From assembly GCF_000685095.1 (NCBI RefSeq), contig NZ_BAYE01000014.1, forward strand, positions 97,076-161,075: 64,000 nucleotides of DNA, in the 5' to 3' direction. The stretch comes from Paraburkholderia caledonica NBRC 102488. GTDB taxonomy: Bacteria > Pseudomonadota > Gammaproteobacteria > Burkholderiales > Burkholderiaceae. The position numbers were made by a program, and so were the translations under genes. Below, one piece after another: positions 52,766 to 63,300 of this stretch (its first letter is position 1; each line of letters starts with the position of its first letter). Under the pieces are notes generated by a model. The model did no database searches and had not been told where the DNA came from. It was given only the letters and a program-made list of their open reading frames with translations.

Positions 52766-53668
52766 ATGCAAGCAGGCAACAGTGCTATCGCAGAGGCCGA
52801 TCGGTTCGAGGTCAGCGACTGGAAGAGCCGGATCATTGCCGGCAGGGCGACGGGCGCGGCGGTGTCCGCGCCTGCGTGGCTGGGCGCTTCGTATGCCACG
52901 CTGCGGGAACAGGTACTCGATCCGGCGTATCCGTGCTTTTTTGGCACGATGGCCGAGCGGCGCGGCGAGATGTTCTACTCGTTCGTCAACGGGCGCGATT
53001 TGCGCGACTTGCCCGCGACGATGCAAACCTTCGCGGAGCTCGCCGTGCAGCCCGAGTACAGGAGAAACAACATCGCGGTATTTTTCGAACCGGACCCACA
53101 GCCGCTTACGCACGATGCGTACCGGACATTGTTCTGGGGCGTCCTGCAGCGTCTGCACGACGGCGATCCGGATCCGGCGGCCGACCAGCAGCCGGACCCG
53201 ATGGACGAGGCGTGGGAGTTCTCGTATGCGGGCGTGCAGATGTTCGTGGTGTGCGCGTGCCCGTCGTTTCGCGCGCGCCATAGCCGCAACCTGGGCCCGG
53301 GCATGGTGCTGCTGTTTCAACCGCGCTCGGTGTTTGTCGATACGATCACGAACAAGGTCATTGGCCGCGAGGCGCGCAATCAGGTGCGCAAGCGTCTGGA
53401 AACATGGGACGAGATTCCCGCGCATCCCGATCTCGGCTTTTATGGCGATCCGGGCAATCTCGAATGGAAGCAGTACTTTCTCGACGATGCAAACGTGCCC
53501 ATCGAGGAGCGCTGTCCGTTTCTGAAACGCCGCGCGCAGGCACGCGACGCAGAGTCGGCGCAAGTGCAGTCCAGGCAGGCCCGCCGTCAGGTGGCTCCGC
53601 AAGATGCGTCCAATGAACACGAAAGAGGCTTCGCGCAAAAAGACACTGCGCGAGGCGCCGATAACTGA
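52766..53668 (+). CDS. YqcI/YcgG-family protein, putative arginine N-hydroxylase
   Basis: The 300-residue protein has the YqcI/YcgG signature blocks: YPCFFGTMAERRGEMFYSFV, a central WEFSYAGVQMFVVCACPSF, RHSRNLGPGMVLLFQPRSVF and HPDLGFYGDPGNLEWKQYFL. Relatives such as DcsA (D-cycloserine pathway) are haem enzymes that make N-omega-hydroxy-L-arginine, to my recollection, and gramibactin graminine also derives from arginine. The start at 52766 has a purine-rich GGAAGAGAG upstream and gives a normal N-terminus. The C-terminal 40 residues are hydrophilic and poorly conserved-looking. Probably works before the SznF-like cupin protein. Confidence 0.8.
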   Translation: MQAGNSAIAEADRFEVSDWKSRIIAGRATGAAVSAPAWLGASYATLREQVLDPAYPCFFGTMAERRGEMFYSFVNGRDLRDLPATMQTFAELAVQPEYRRNNIAVFFEPDPQPLTHDAYRTLFWGVLQRLHDGDPDPAADQQPDPMDEAWEFSYAGVQMFVVCACPSFRARHSRNLGPGMVLLFQPRSVFVDTITNKVIGREARNQVRKRLETWDEIPAHPDLGFYGDPGNLEWKQYFLDDANVPIEERCPFLKRRAQARDAESAQVQSRQARRQVAPQDASNEHERGFAQKDTARGADN

Positions 53669-53769
53669 CGCGGCCGGCGCACGAGGATGTCTGCATGACG
53701 CTCGCGGCATTCGCTACTGCGAGCCGGCCTGCCGTCCTCCTGCTCTCATGCCGCAACGAAAGGAGATTC

Positions 53770-55416
53770 ATGTCCGTACTTTTGCAACTGGTCAGCAAGT
53801 CACGCTGGATGATCGCTGCGGCGCTCATCGCAAGTGTGCTCGGCGGCCTCGGCAATGCGGCGCTGCTCGCACTCATCAATCAGGCGCTGGTCGCGACGCC
53901 GCAGGGGCTCGCGCGCCTCGGCTGGCAGTTCCTTGCGATCGGCCTCGGCGTTCTGGCGATGCGCGCGCTCGCACAGTCGCTCTTCATGTGGCTCGGCCAG
54001 CAGGCGAAGGCGACGCTTCGCATGCGGACCATTCGTCGTATCGGCGACGCCGCGTTCGCGCAGCTGGAGAAGCAGGGCGCGGCGAAATCGCTCGCGGTGC
54101 TCACGCAGGATCTCGACACCATCGTGGTGTTTTTCGTGAGCATGCCGTCGCTCGCGATGCAAAGCGCGGTGATAGTCGGTTGTCTTGCTTATCTCGGCTA
54201 CATGTCGTGGCCGATTCTGCTGGTCGCGATCGTGACTATCGTGCTGGGCATGGCAGGCTTTCGCTACGCGCACAGCCGCGCAATGTTCCATCTGCGCGCT
54301 TCGCGCAAACGCGAAGACGATCTGGTCAAGCACTTCCGCGCACTCTTCGACGGTGCGAAGGAACTGAAGCTGCACCGTGCTCGCAAACACGCGTTCGTCG
54401 AGGACACGCTCGCAAGCAACGTCGAGGCGGTGCGTGTGCAGCGCACGCGCGGCTACATGCTGTATGCGGCTGCGTCCAGTTGGGGCAACTTCATTCTGTT
54501 CGCGTTCATCGGCCTCACGCTGTTCGTGTTCGCGCGCTACATCAAAGTCGATCCGCATGTCATGTCCGGCTACGCGATCGTGTTCGTCTACATGATCATG
54601 CCGATAGAAGCCGTGCTTTCCGCGATACCGAGCCTTAGTTCGGCGCGCGTCGCGCTCGAACGGATCGAGCAGGTCAACGCGGAACTGCCGCGCGAAGTCA
54701 TGCTCGAGCCGCCCGTCGCCGCATCGTTCGACACCATCGCGCTCGACGGCGCCACGCACCGTTACTTTCGCGAGAAGGAGAATGAGGTTTTCACGCTCGG
54801 GCCGATCGATCTCACGTTCCGGCGCGGCGAGCTCGTTTATCTGATCGGCGGCAACGGCAGCGGCAAGACCACGCTCGCAAAGATGCTGGTCGGCCTGTAC
54901 GTGCCGGAGAGCGGCAGGGTGCTGTTGAACGGCGAGCCTGTCGACGAAGCACGGCGCGATGCGTACCGCCAGCATTTTTCGGTCGTGTTCAGCGACTTCT
55001 TCCTGTTCGACACGCTGCTTGGCATGCACGCAGAAGGACTCGACGCGCTCGCGCAGCAACTGCTCGTAGATCTGCAGCTCGATCACAAGGTGAGCGTCAA
55101 GGACGGCAGGTTCTCGACGCTCGATCTCTCGCAAGGGCAGCGCAAGCGGCTCGCGCTCGTCGTCGCGTATCTGGAGGACCGGCCGTTCTATGTGTTCGAC
55201 GAATGGGCTGCGGATCAGGACCCGCTCTTCAAGGACGTGTTCTATAAGCGTCTGCTTCCCGAACTCAAGGCGAAGGGCAAGACCGTGCTGGTCATCACAC
55301 ATGACGACCGCTATTTCCATCTTGCAGAGCGTTTCATCAAGCTCGATTTCGGCCAGATCGTCGAGGACGGGCCGGGCGCCGCGCATGCGGCCAACCTCAC
55401 GTCCGTTGATAACTGA
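53770..55416 (+). CDS. cyclic-peptide/siderophore ABC exporter (PvdE-like)
   Basis: The 548-residue inner-membrane exporter fuses six membrane helices (about 1-280) to a nucleotide-binding domain. Walker A is GGNGSGKTT (about residue 365), signature LSQGQRKRL, and Walker B FYVFDEWAADQDP; the DLSQGQ and DEWAADQDP variants are typical of the PvdE/SyrD cyclic peptide exporter family. The strong RBS AAGGAG fixes the start at 53770; an upstream frame to 53695 is not needed. It would move the siderophore or its precursor to the periplasm. Confidence 0.94.
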   Translation: MSVLLQLVSKSRWMIAAALIASVLGGLGNAALLALINQALVATPQGLARLGWQFLAIGLGVLAMRALAQSLFMWLGQQAKATLRMRTIRRIGDAAFAQLEKQGAAKSLAVLTQDLDTIVVFFVSMPSLAMQSAVIVGCLAYLGYMSWPILLVAIVTIVLGMAGFRYAHSRAMFHLRASRKREDDLVKHFRALFDGAKELKLHRARKHAFVEDTLASNVEAVRVQRTRGYMLYAAASSWGNFILFAFIGLTLFVFARYIKVDPHVMSGYAIVFVYMIMPIEAVLSAIPSLSSARVALERIEQVNAELPREVMLEPPVAASFDTIALDGATHRYFREKENEVFTLGPIDLTFRRGELVYLIGGNGSGKTTLAKMLVGLYVPESGRVLLNGEPVDEARRDAYRQHFSVVFSDFFLFDTLLGMHAEGLDALAQQLLVDLQLDHKVSVKDGRFSTLDLSQGQRKRLALVVAYLEDRPFYVFDEWAADQDPLFKDVFYKRLLPELKAKGKTVLVITHDDRYFHLAERFIKLDFGQIVEDGPGAAHAANLTSVDN

Positions 55417-55421
55417 TCAGG

Positions 55422-56252
55422 ATGCCTACGCACATGAATGCCGATCTATCCATTGATTCCGCACGCGCCGTGCACGGCGAACCGATGTACGAACTCGATG
55501 ACGTGTCGTTTCGCATCGGCGAGCGGGTGTTGTTGCATCCACTTGCGCTCACTCTGCCGAGAGGTCGCGTGTGTGGCCTGATCGGTCACAACGGCTCGGG
55601 AAAATCGACTCTGCTCAAACTGCTCGCGCGTCAACAGTCGCCCACGACGGGCACGCTGCGTTTCGCGGGCCGCCCTTTGCGCGAGTGGGAGAATCGCGAG
55701 TTCGCGCGACAGGTGGCCTATCTGCCGCAGCAGCAGCCGGCCGCGAGCGGCATGACGGTGCGTGAACTGGTTGCGCTCGGCCGCTATCCCTGGCACGGCG
55801 CGCTAGGCCGCTTTACCGGCGTCGACGGCGAGAAGGTCGATGAGGCGATGGAGCTGACCGACATCACCCGATTCGCGGATCGTGTAGTGGACAGCCTGTC
55901 GGGCGGCGAGCGGCAACGCGCATGGATCGCGATGCTGGTCGCGCAGGATAGCCAGTGCCTGCTGCTCGACGAGCCGATCTCCGCGCTCGATATCGCGCAT
56001 CAGATCGAAGTGCTCGATCTCGTGCGCACGCTGAGTCAGCAACGCGGTCTTGGCGTGGTCGTCGTGTTGCACGACATCAACATGGCCGCGCGTTTCTGCG
56101 ACGACCTGATCGCGTTGAAGAGCGGCCGCCTGCTAGCAAGCGGCACCGCGCCAGAGCTGATCGAGGAAAAGATGCTCGGCGCGATCTACGGCGTGCCGAT
56201 GGGCACGGTCGCCCATCCGCGCGGCGGCATGCCGATAAGCTTCGCGTATTGA
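55422..56252 (+). CDS. ferric-siderophore ABC importer ATP-binding protein (FepC/FhuC-like)
   Basis: The 276-residue ATPase has Walker A GHNGSGKST (about residue 53), YLPQQQPAASGMTVRELVAL, GRYPWHGALGRF, signature LSGGERQR and Walker B CLLLDEPISALD. These are features of FhuC/FecE-type iron-chelate importers. It starts 5 bases after the exporter gene. The matching permease and binding-protein genes are not in this window and may lie beyond it. Confidence 0.93.
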   Translation: MPTHMNADLSIDSARAVHGEPMYELDDVSFRIGERVLLHPLALTLPRGRVCGLIGHNGSGKSTLLKLLARQQSPTTGTLRFAGRPLREWENREFARQVAYLPQQQPAASGMTVRELVALGRYPWHGALGRFTGVDGEKVDEAMELTDITRFADRVVDSLSGGERQRAWIAMLVAQDSQCLLLDEPISALDIAHQIEVLDLVRTLSQQRGLGVVVVLHDINMAARFCDDLIALKSGRLLASGTAPELIEEKMLGAIYGVPMGTVAHPRGGMPISFAY

Positions 56253-56476
56253 GCGGCATGCGCATGCCGGCTCTCGCATCGTCATGATGCATCGCTGCCG
56301 GCATTCATGACCGACAGCAGATAACGGCGCTCCCAAGAGACGCCTTGCTTTCCCCGCAATGACGAAATTCAGGTTGTCGACGCAAGCATGCGTCGGCGAC
56401 GGTCTGCGTGCGCCGCGCTGATGCGGTGCACGGCGAAGACGACCGCGCGGCGCGCGGTAAATCTCGGGAGGCGAGG

Positions 56477-59400
56477 ATGTCTGTTATCAATACGCCGCGC
56501 CAGGATGGCGTGAACCTGCATGCGGCGGGTGCGGCCGCCGCGGACAACGCGGCAGAAGATAGGGTGGATCGTGGCGCAGGTGATATTGCGGCGATTACGG
56601 GTGCCGATTCTGCGGCCGGTAGCGCTACGAGCGCAACGGCCGACACAATGGCCAACGCAACAGCCGAAGCCGCAACGGTCAGCACGGCGCCCCACACCGC
56701 GACCTGGGCCGCAGCGCCAGCAAACGACCTTGTCTCGGTGATGAAGTTGCACGTCGGCCAGCGCCCCGATCAATTGGCGGTGCGATTCCTCGCCGACGGC
56801 GACGCCGACGCACGCGAAATCACCTACGCGGCGCTCGACGAGCGCGCGCGGCGTCTCGCGGCCGTGCTCCGCCGGCATGGCGCGCCCAACGATCGGGTGC
56901 TGCTGATGCTGCAAAGCGGGCTCGATTACATCGTGTCGTTCTTCGCCTGCCAGTACGCAGGGATGATCGCGGTTCCCGCGTATCCGCCCGATGCGCCGCA
57001 AAGCGCTCACCTCGCGCGGCTGCGACGCATCGCCGGCGATTGCATGGCGCGCATCGCGGTGCTCGATCAGGCATCGCATGGGTCGTTTGCCAGCATCAGA
57101 GACGAGCTTTCTTTGCATGGCGCGACGCTGCTGTCGCCCGACGCCGCCGATGCGGACGTTCACGGCAACGGCTTTTGCATCGACAGCGCGGCGCCCGATG
57201 CAGTTTCGTTTTTGCAATACACGTCCGGCTCTACGTCGTCGCCGAAAGGGGTGATTGTTAGTCATGCGAACGTATGCGCGAACGTCAGCGCAATGTCGCG
57301 AGGCATGGGTTGCCGTGCCGGCGACCGGATGTTCTCGTGGCTGCCGCTTTATCACGACATGGGCTTGATCGGCAGCGTGCTGATGCCGGTCTTGTGCGGC
57401 TTCCAGGTCACGCTGATTTCGCCGTTGCATTTTCTGGAACGCCCGGCACGCTGGCTTGCGGGTATTGCAGGTGAACGCGCGACGGTGACGGGCGGCCCGG
57501 ACTTCGCGTATCGGCTGTGCACCGACCGCGTGCGCGATGCGCAACTCGCCGGGCTCGACCTGTCGTCGCTGCGCGTCGCGTTCTGCGGTTCGGAGCCTAT
57601 TCGCCAGACTACCCTCGACGGTTTCGCCGCGCGTTTCAGCACGCACGGCCTCGATCCGCAGGCGATGTATGCGTGCTACGGGCTCGCCGAGGCGACATTG
57701 TTTTTCACGGGCGTCGAGGTCGGCTCGGGCGCGCCCGAGACGCGCTTCTGTGCATCGGCGCTTGCGCGGCGCGTGCCGGTCGCGTTGCCGGTCGGCCGCG
57801 GAAGTGACGGCGAAAAGCATGGCGAAAAAGATAACGAAAGCGACGACGACACCAAGGCCGTGGTCGGCTGCGGCGTGACCGCGTTGGGCCATGCGCTCGC
57901 GATCGTCGACCCGAATACCTGTGAGCGTTTGCCGGATCGACACGTCGGCGAAGTGTGGTGCAGCGGCCCGAGCATCACTCGCGGTTACTGGCGCAATCCC
58001 GAAGCGAGCGCTGCTGTATTTCTCGACGACGCGCCGGGTTTTCCGGGGCGTTGGCTGCGCACCGGCGACCTCGGCTTCGTCGAGCGCGGCCAATTGTTCT
58101 TTTGCGGACGCCGCAAGGACCTGATCGTGCTGCGTGGCGAAAACATCTATCCGCAGGATCTTGAAACAGTACTGGCCGATCGCATTGAATGGCTGAGGCG
58201 AGGGCGCGTCACCGCGTTCGCCGTTGAAGCGGCCGACGGCGCCGAGGCCATCGGCGTGGCCGCCGAAGTGCCGCGCGGCAGGGCGCGGCAGGTGGCGCCC
58301 GAGACTATCTTCGCCGCGATCGCGGCCGCGCTCGGCGACGCGTTCCAACATGAAGCGGCGTTGATCCTGTTACTCGAACCAGGCGATTTGCCGCGGACGT
58401 CGAGCGGGAAACTGCAGCGCAGCGCGTGTGTTGCCGCGTGGCAGAGCGGCGCGCTCGTGCCGTTCGCAGTGCGCGACGCCAGGTCCGAGCAGTCGCAACG
58501 CATTGCGACAGACACAGCCCCGGCGGATGCAATCGCGGCGACCGGTTGCGGCGACATGCTGACGCCCACCGCGCGCGCTATTGCACAAGTATGGAGCGAG
58601 GTTCTCGACGTGCCGACGCCGTGTGCATCGGATGATTTCTTTGCGCTCGGCGGCCGTTCGTTGCTGGCCGCGAAAGTCGCGTCGCGGCTGCGCGCACGGT
58701 TGGGTCGCGACGTGCCAGTCGGGCTGTTGTTCAGTCACCCGACGCTCGCGAACCTTGCCGCGGCATTCGATGCTCGCTGGGCAACGCCGTCGAATGCGGT
58801 CGCCCCGGTTGCACCGCTCGCGCGCCGCGCCGAAAGCGAGCGCGGCGAGGCGCCGCTATCTCTGCCGCAGGAGCGTTTATGGATGCTGTGGCAACTCGAT
58901 CCGGACAGCCCCGCGTACAACATTTCTGCTGCACTTTCGCTGACGGGGCCGCTCGATACAGATGCCGCCAGAACCGCGCTCGACGCTGTGGTACGCCGCC
59001 ACGAGATGCTCCGCACGCGCTTTGCGGATGTCGACGGCGTGGCGCGTCAACTGATCAGTCCCGTCGCTGACGGGACCGACGCCTGGCGCTGGGAATATGT
59101 GAACGCGATGGAACTTACCACCGGCGACTTCTACGCGCAGTTGCGCCGACGCGCTCGCGAGCCCTTCGACCTGACGCTCGGCCCGCTCTTTCGCGCGGCG
59201 CTGTTTGTCCGCGGTCCGGAGCAGTATGTGCTGCATATCGCGATGCATCACATTGTCTGCGATGGCTGGTCAATCAATGTGCTGCTGCGCGATTTTGCGG
59301 CAGCCTATCGCATGGCGCGGCTCGGCGGCATGCCGGCTTTGCCGGCTCCGGCGGTCCAATACGCGGATTACGCCGCATGGCAACGCGCGCGGTTTTCCGA

Positions 59401-60229
59401 CGACGGCCGCGGCCGCATCGAACTCGCTGTGCAACTCGATTACTGGCGCAACCGTCTGGCGGGCTACGACGCGCTGCTCGATCTGCCGATCTTGCATGAG
59501 CGCGGCCGTCCGTATGAGCCTCGCGCCGAGCGTGTCGGCGCCGATATACCGGCCGTGCTCGCGAGCCGTTTGGAAGTGCTCGCGCGCGAGCACAACGCCA
59601 CGTTGTTCATGGTGCTGCTCGCTGCATTCGCCGCGCTGCTGTCACGTTACAGCGGCGCGCACGACGTGGCGATCGCGGTGCCCGTCGCCGGCCGCGACCG
59701 GATCGAAACGGAGGAGCTGATCGGCTTCTTCATCAACACGCTGGCGATGCGCGCGTCCGTGAAGGGCGCGAAGTCGTTCGCGACGCTGCTGCGTGAGGTG
59801 CGCGACGACAGCATCGACGCGCAGACGAACGCCGACGTGCCGTTCGAGCGCGTCGTGGCCGCGTTGCAGGTCGGCCGGCGCGCGGGCGTCAGCCCGCTTG
59901 CGCAGATCAAGTTCGTGCTGCACGACGAGTTCGAACGCGCGCTCAATCTCGGCGGCGTGCGTTGCGCGCTGGTCGACGCCGACGCGAGCGACGCGCGGTT
60001 CGAAATCGCGCTCGATGTGTTTCGCGAGGGCGCGCGCGGACTGCGCTGCGTTTTTGCGTACGCCGCCGAGCTTTATGACGACGCCTTTATCGCGCAGTTC
60101 GCGCGGCACTACGTCGGTCTGCTCGAACAGATCGCCGACGCCCCAGAGCGCGCGATCGGCGAATTCAACCTCGACGACGATGAAGCGGTCGACGGCACTG
60201 CGCCAATCGCTGGAGCCTACTCGCTTTGA
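56477..60229 (+). CDS. NRPS loading module: FAAL - carrier - condensation
   Basis: The 1250-residue synthetase begins with an Ala/Thr-rich extension of about 75 residues. A fatty acyl-AMP ligase (about 80-680) follows, with FLQYTSGSTSSPKGVIVSHAN (about 250), FSWLPLYHDMGLIGSVLMP and TGDLGFVERGQLFFCGRRKD. A charged low-complexity insert (DGEKHGEKDNESDDDTK, about 450-466) interrupts it. A carrier domain with phosphopantetheine Ser in LGGRSLLA (about 725) and a condensation domain (about 790-1230) with the intact HHxxxDG motif HHIVCDGWS (about 924) complete it. It should activate a fatty acid and hand it to the first amino acid on the next synthetase, as in lipopeptide siderophores. Start at 56477 has GGGAGGCGAGG upstream. 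Confidence 0.93.
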   Translation: MSVINTPRQDGVNLHAAGAAAADNAAEDRVDRGAGDIAAITGADSAAGSATSATADTMANATAEAATVSTAPHTATWAAAPANDLVSVMKLHVGQRPDQLAVRFLADGDADAREITYAALDERARRLAAVLRRHGAPNDRVLLMLQSGLDYIVSFFACQYAGMIAVPAYPPDAPQSAHLARLRRIAGDCMARIAVLDQASHGSFASIRDELSLHGATLLSPDAADADVHGNGFCIDSAAPDAVSFLQYTSGSTSSPKGVIVSHANVCANVSAMSRGMGCRAGDRMFSWLPLYHDMGLIGSVLMPVLCGFQVTLISPLHFLERPARWLAGIAGERATVTGGPDFAYRLCTDRVRDAQLAGLDLSSLRVAFCGSEPIRQTTLDGFAARFSTHGLDPQAMYACYGLAEATLFFTGVEVGSGAPETRFCASALARRVPVALPVGRGSDGEKHGEKDNESDDDTKAVVGCGVTALGHALAIVDPNTCERLPDRHVGEVWCSGPSITRGYWRNPEASAAVFLDDAPGFPGRWLRTGDLGFVERGQLFFCGRRKDLIVLRGENIYPQDLETVLADRIEWLRRGRVTAFAVEAADGAEAIGVAAEVPRGRARQVAPETIFAAIAAALGDAFQHEAALILLLEPGDLPRTSSGKLQRSACVAAWQSGALVPFAVRDARSEQSQRIATDTAPADAIAATGCGDMLTPTARAIAQVWSEVLDVPTPCASDDFFALGGRSLLAAKVASRLRARLGRDVPVGLLFSHPTLANLAAAFDARWATPSNAVAPVAPLARRAESERGEAPLSLPQERLWMLWQLDPDSPAYNISAALSLTGPLDTDAARTALDAVVRRHEMLRTRFADVDGVARQLISPVADGTDAWRWEYVNAMELTTGDFYAQLRRRAREPFDLTLGPLFRAALFVRGPEQYVLHIAMHHIVCDGWSINVLLRDFAAAYRMARLGGMPALPAPAVQYADYAAWQRARFSDDGRGRIELAVQLDYWRNRLAGYDALLDLPILHERGRPYEPRAERVGADIPAVLASRLEVLAREHNATLFMVLLAAFAALLSRYSGAHDVAIAVPVAGRDRIETEELIGFFINTLAMRASVKGAKSFATLLREVRDDSIDAQTNADVPFERVVAALQVGRRAGVSPLAQIKFVLHDEFERALNLGGVRCALVDADASDARFEIALDVFREGARGLRCVFAYAAELYDDAFIAQFARHYVGLLEQIADAPERAIGEFNLDDDEAVDGTAPIAGAYSL

Positions 60230-60320
60230 GCACGCGGCCGCCGTCCTGACATCGCATCGACGCATCGAGCCCGCGCTTGCCCGCGCGAGTGCAAGACACC
60301 TGGATCACACCACGGACACC

Positions 60321-63300
60321 ATGCAAGCTATCTCTTTCGACACCGATTTTTTGCCCGCCCGCGTCGCGCGGTTTGCCATCGAACGGCCGGATGCCGTTGC
60401 GCTTGTCGACAGCTCGGGACCGCTGGTCTGGAGTGATTTGTGGCAGTGGTCCGGTGCGCTCGCGGCGGCGCTCGTCGCTGAAGGTGTGCGGCCCGGTGAT
60501 CGCGTGGTGCTCGCTTTACCGCGCTGCACGGCGTTCGTCGCGGCGATTCTCGCGGTGTGGCGGGTGCGCGCATGCTATGTGCCGCTCGACCCGGCGCTTC
60601 CGGAAGCGCGGTTGCGCTGGCAGGCCGAGGACTGCGGTGCACGCGTGGTGGTGACGGGCGCTGCGCTGGCAAGTGGGGCGGTGGATGCGGTGGTGGAAGC
60701 TGTCGCAGCTGATGCAACCAATGCAGTCCATGCAGTCCATGCAGTCCATGCAGTCCATGCAGCCAACGCGACCAACGCGACCAACGCCGCAATCAGAACC
60801 CACGGCCCGAGTTGGCTGCCCGAGGGCGTGACGACACTCGACCCGCATGCGTTCCGCGTTCCCGACGATGCTGCGGCTGACGTGCTCGACACAACTAACG
60901 CATCAGGCAGCGAAACCTTTCACCACGCGATGTCTGGTCCATCGAGCGACGACAGCATCCTCATCTGGCCCGCGTACGTGATCTACACCTCGGGCTCGAC
61001 CGGCCGTCCGAAGGGCGTCGTGCTCAGCCATGCGGCGCTCGCCGCCTATTTGCAGGGCGTCTCCGAACGGCTGCCCGAAGGTATTGCAAGCGCAGCGTAT
61101 CTGTCGACCACCGCCGCCGATCTTGGCCATACGTCGTTGTTCGGCGCGCTGTGGCACGGCTGGACTCTGCATCTGATCGACGCCGACGTCGCCGCCGATC
61201 CGGACGCCTTTGCCGCCTACATGCACACGCATTCGATCGACCTGCTCAAGATCGTGCCGAGCCATCTCGACGCGCTGTTGCAAGCGCAATCGGCGCAATG
61301 GGTGCTGCCGCGCCGCTGCCTCGTGCTGGGCGGCGAGCCGGCGCCGACGCGTCTGGCCGGGCGCATCGCGACGTTGCGGCCCGAATGCCAGTTGATCAAC
61401 CACTACGGGCCGACTGAGAGCGCGGTCGGCGTACTCACGCGCGCGGGCGCACAAAGTCGCGCGGGGACGCTGCCGCTCGGCAAGCCGCTCGCGCACGTGA
61501 AGGCTCGCATCGTGGATGCCGACGGTAATGCGGTGCCCAAAGGTGCAACTGGTGAGCTGTGCATCGGCGGCGCGAGTGTGGCTCACGGCTATCTGAACAG
61601 ACCTGCGCTGACGGCGGAGCGCTTCGTGCCCGATCCCGACGGTAACGGCGCGCGGCTCTACCGGACGGGCGACAGAAGCCGCCGTCTGCCGGACGGCGAA
61701 TACGCGTTTCTCGGCCGACTCGACGACCAGGTGAAGATCCGCGGGTTTCGCGTCGAGCCGGAAGAGGTCGCCGCACGTCTGCGCGATGAGCACGGCGTGC
61801 GTGACGCAGTGGTGATTGCCTACGCGGATAGCAACGGCGTCGCGCCTCGCCTCGTCGCGTATCTGAGTGCTGCAGAGCGGCTCGACGTCGACGCGATCCG
61901 CGGCCGTCTCGCCGCGGAACTACCGGACTACATGGTGCCGTCGTCGCTTCAGGTGCTGGCCGCGTTGCCACTGACCCGGAACGGCAAGATCGACCGTGCC
62001 GCGTTGCCGGCGCCGCTGCAGGAAAACACGGCGGGCGCCGCGCGTATCGAGCCGCGCAATGACGCGGAACGCACGCTGATCGGAATCTGGAAGCTGGTGC
62101 TCAAGCGCGATGACATTGGCGTAACGGACAACTATTTCGAAATTGGCGGGGACTCGATTCTCAGCTTGCAGATCATTGCCAAGGCGCGCGGCGCGGGACT
62201 CAAGCTCACGCCAAAACAGATGTTCGACCACCCCACGATCGAGGCGGCGGCGCGCGTCGCCGTCCCCCTGAAGGTGGCGTCCGAACATGGGAGCGCTGGA
62301 GAGAGGGGCGCCGGGACGAAGCAGCGGGCAAGCGCAGGCTCGGCTGAGCAGGCAAGTGCAGGTACAAGCCAGCAGGCAAGTGCGAACGTAAGCGTTCCGG
62401 TGAGCGCGGAGGCGAGTGCCGGCGCTGGCGAGCAGGCAAGCACGACGACACGCATCAAGACAGGCGAGTGGACCCGCGCCGGCGCCAGCGCGAGTTACGC
62501 AACGGCCCATGCCGCCGCAACACCGCCGCACACCACGCAGCCCGCCGCCGACGATCGCTGGTTCGCCGAGGCCGGTGTTTCGCGCGACATGGTCGACGCA
62601 GTCTATCCCGCCACGCCGATGCAGCAGGGTCTGTTGTTTCACGGCATGCTCGATGGCGAGCCAGGCATGTACGTATCGCAATTGCGTCTCACGATCGACG
62701 GGTTGAAGATCGACACCATGCGCGCGGCGTGGGACGCCGTAATCGCCCGCCACCCGGCTTTGCGCACGCGCTTCGTGTGGCCGGCCGGCGGCGAGCCGTT
62801 GCAGGTCGTCGAGCGGCGCGTGCGCATGCCGTTCGAATTGCATGCAGGTAATGTGTTCGTTGTGCCCGCTGCGATCGCCGCGCCCAATGCGGCGGCATCG
62901 ACGCAAGAGCAGTACAACGCCGCATACGAAGCCGCACGCGGGGCGATTGCCACGCGCGGTTTCGAGCCGGACGTCGCGCCGCTGATGCGCGTCGACGTCT
63001 TCGAGCGCCCCGACGGCGCGCACGATCTGCTGTGGACTCACCATCACGCGTTGACCGATGGCTGGAGCACCGCGCAGGTGGTCAGTGAAGTCGCGCGCGC
63101 GTATGCGGCGCTCGACGCGGGCGGTGTCCCCGACACGTCGCCGGCGGCGCCTTACGCCGATTACGTCCACTGGCTGCGCTGCCAACCCGACACGGCTTCG
63201 TTCTGGCGCGCACGGCTCGCGACGCGCGATGAACCGGCGCGCCTCGCCGATGCGCTCGGCGGTGCGTCACGGCCGTCGTCTGAAAAAAGCGCCGATGGCG

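Noticed and set aside
60717..60770. Short tandem repeats considered as a CRISPR-like or regulatory array
   Set aside because: The units are 9 bp, contiguous, in frame inside an NRPS gene and without spacers.
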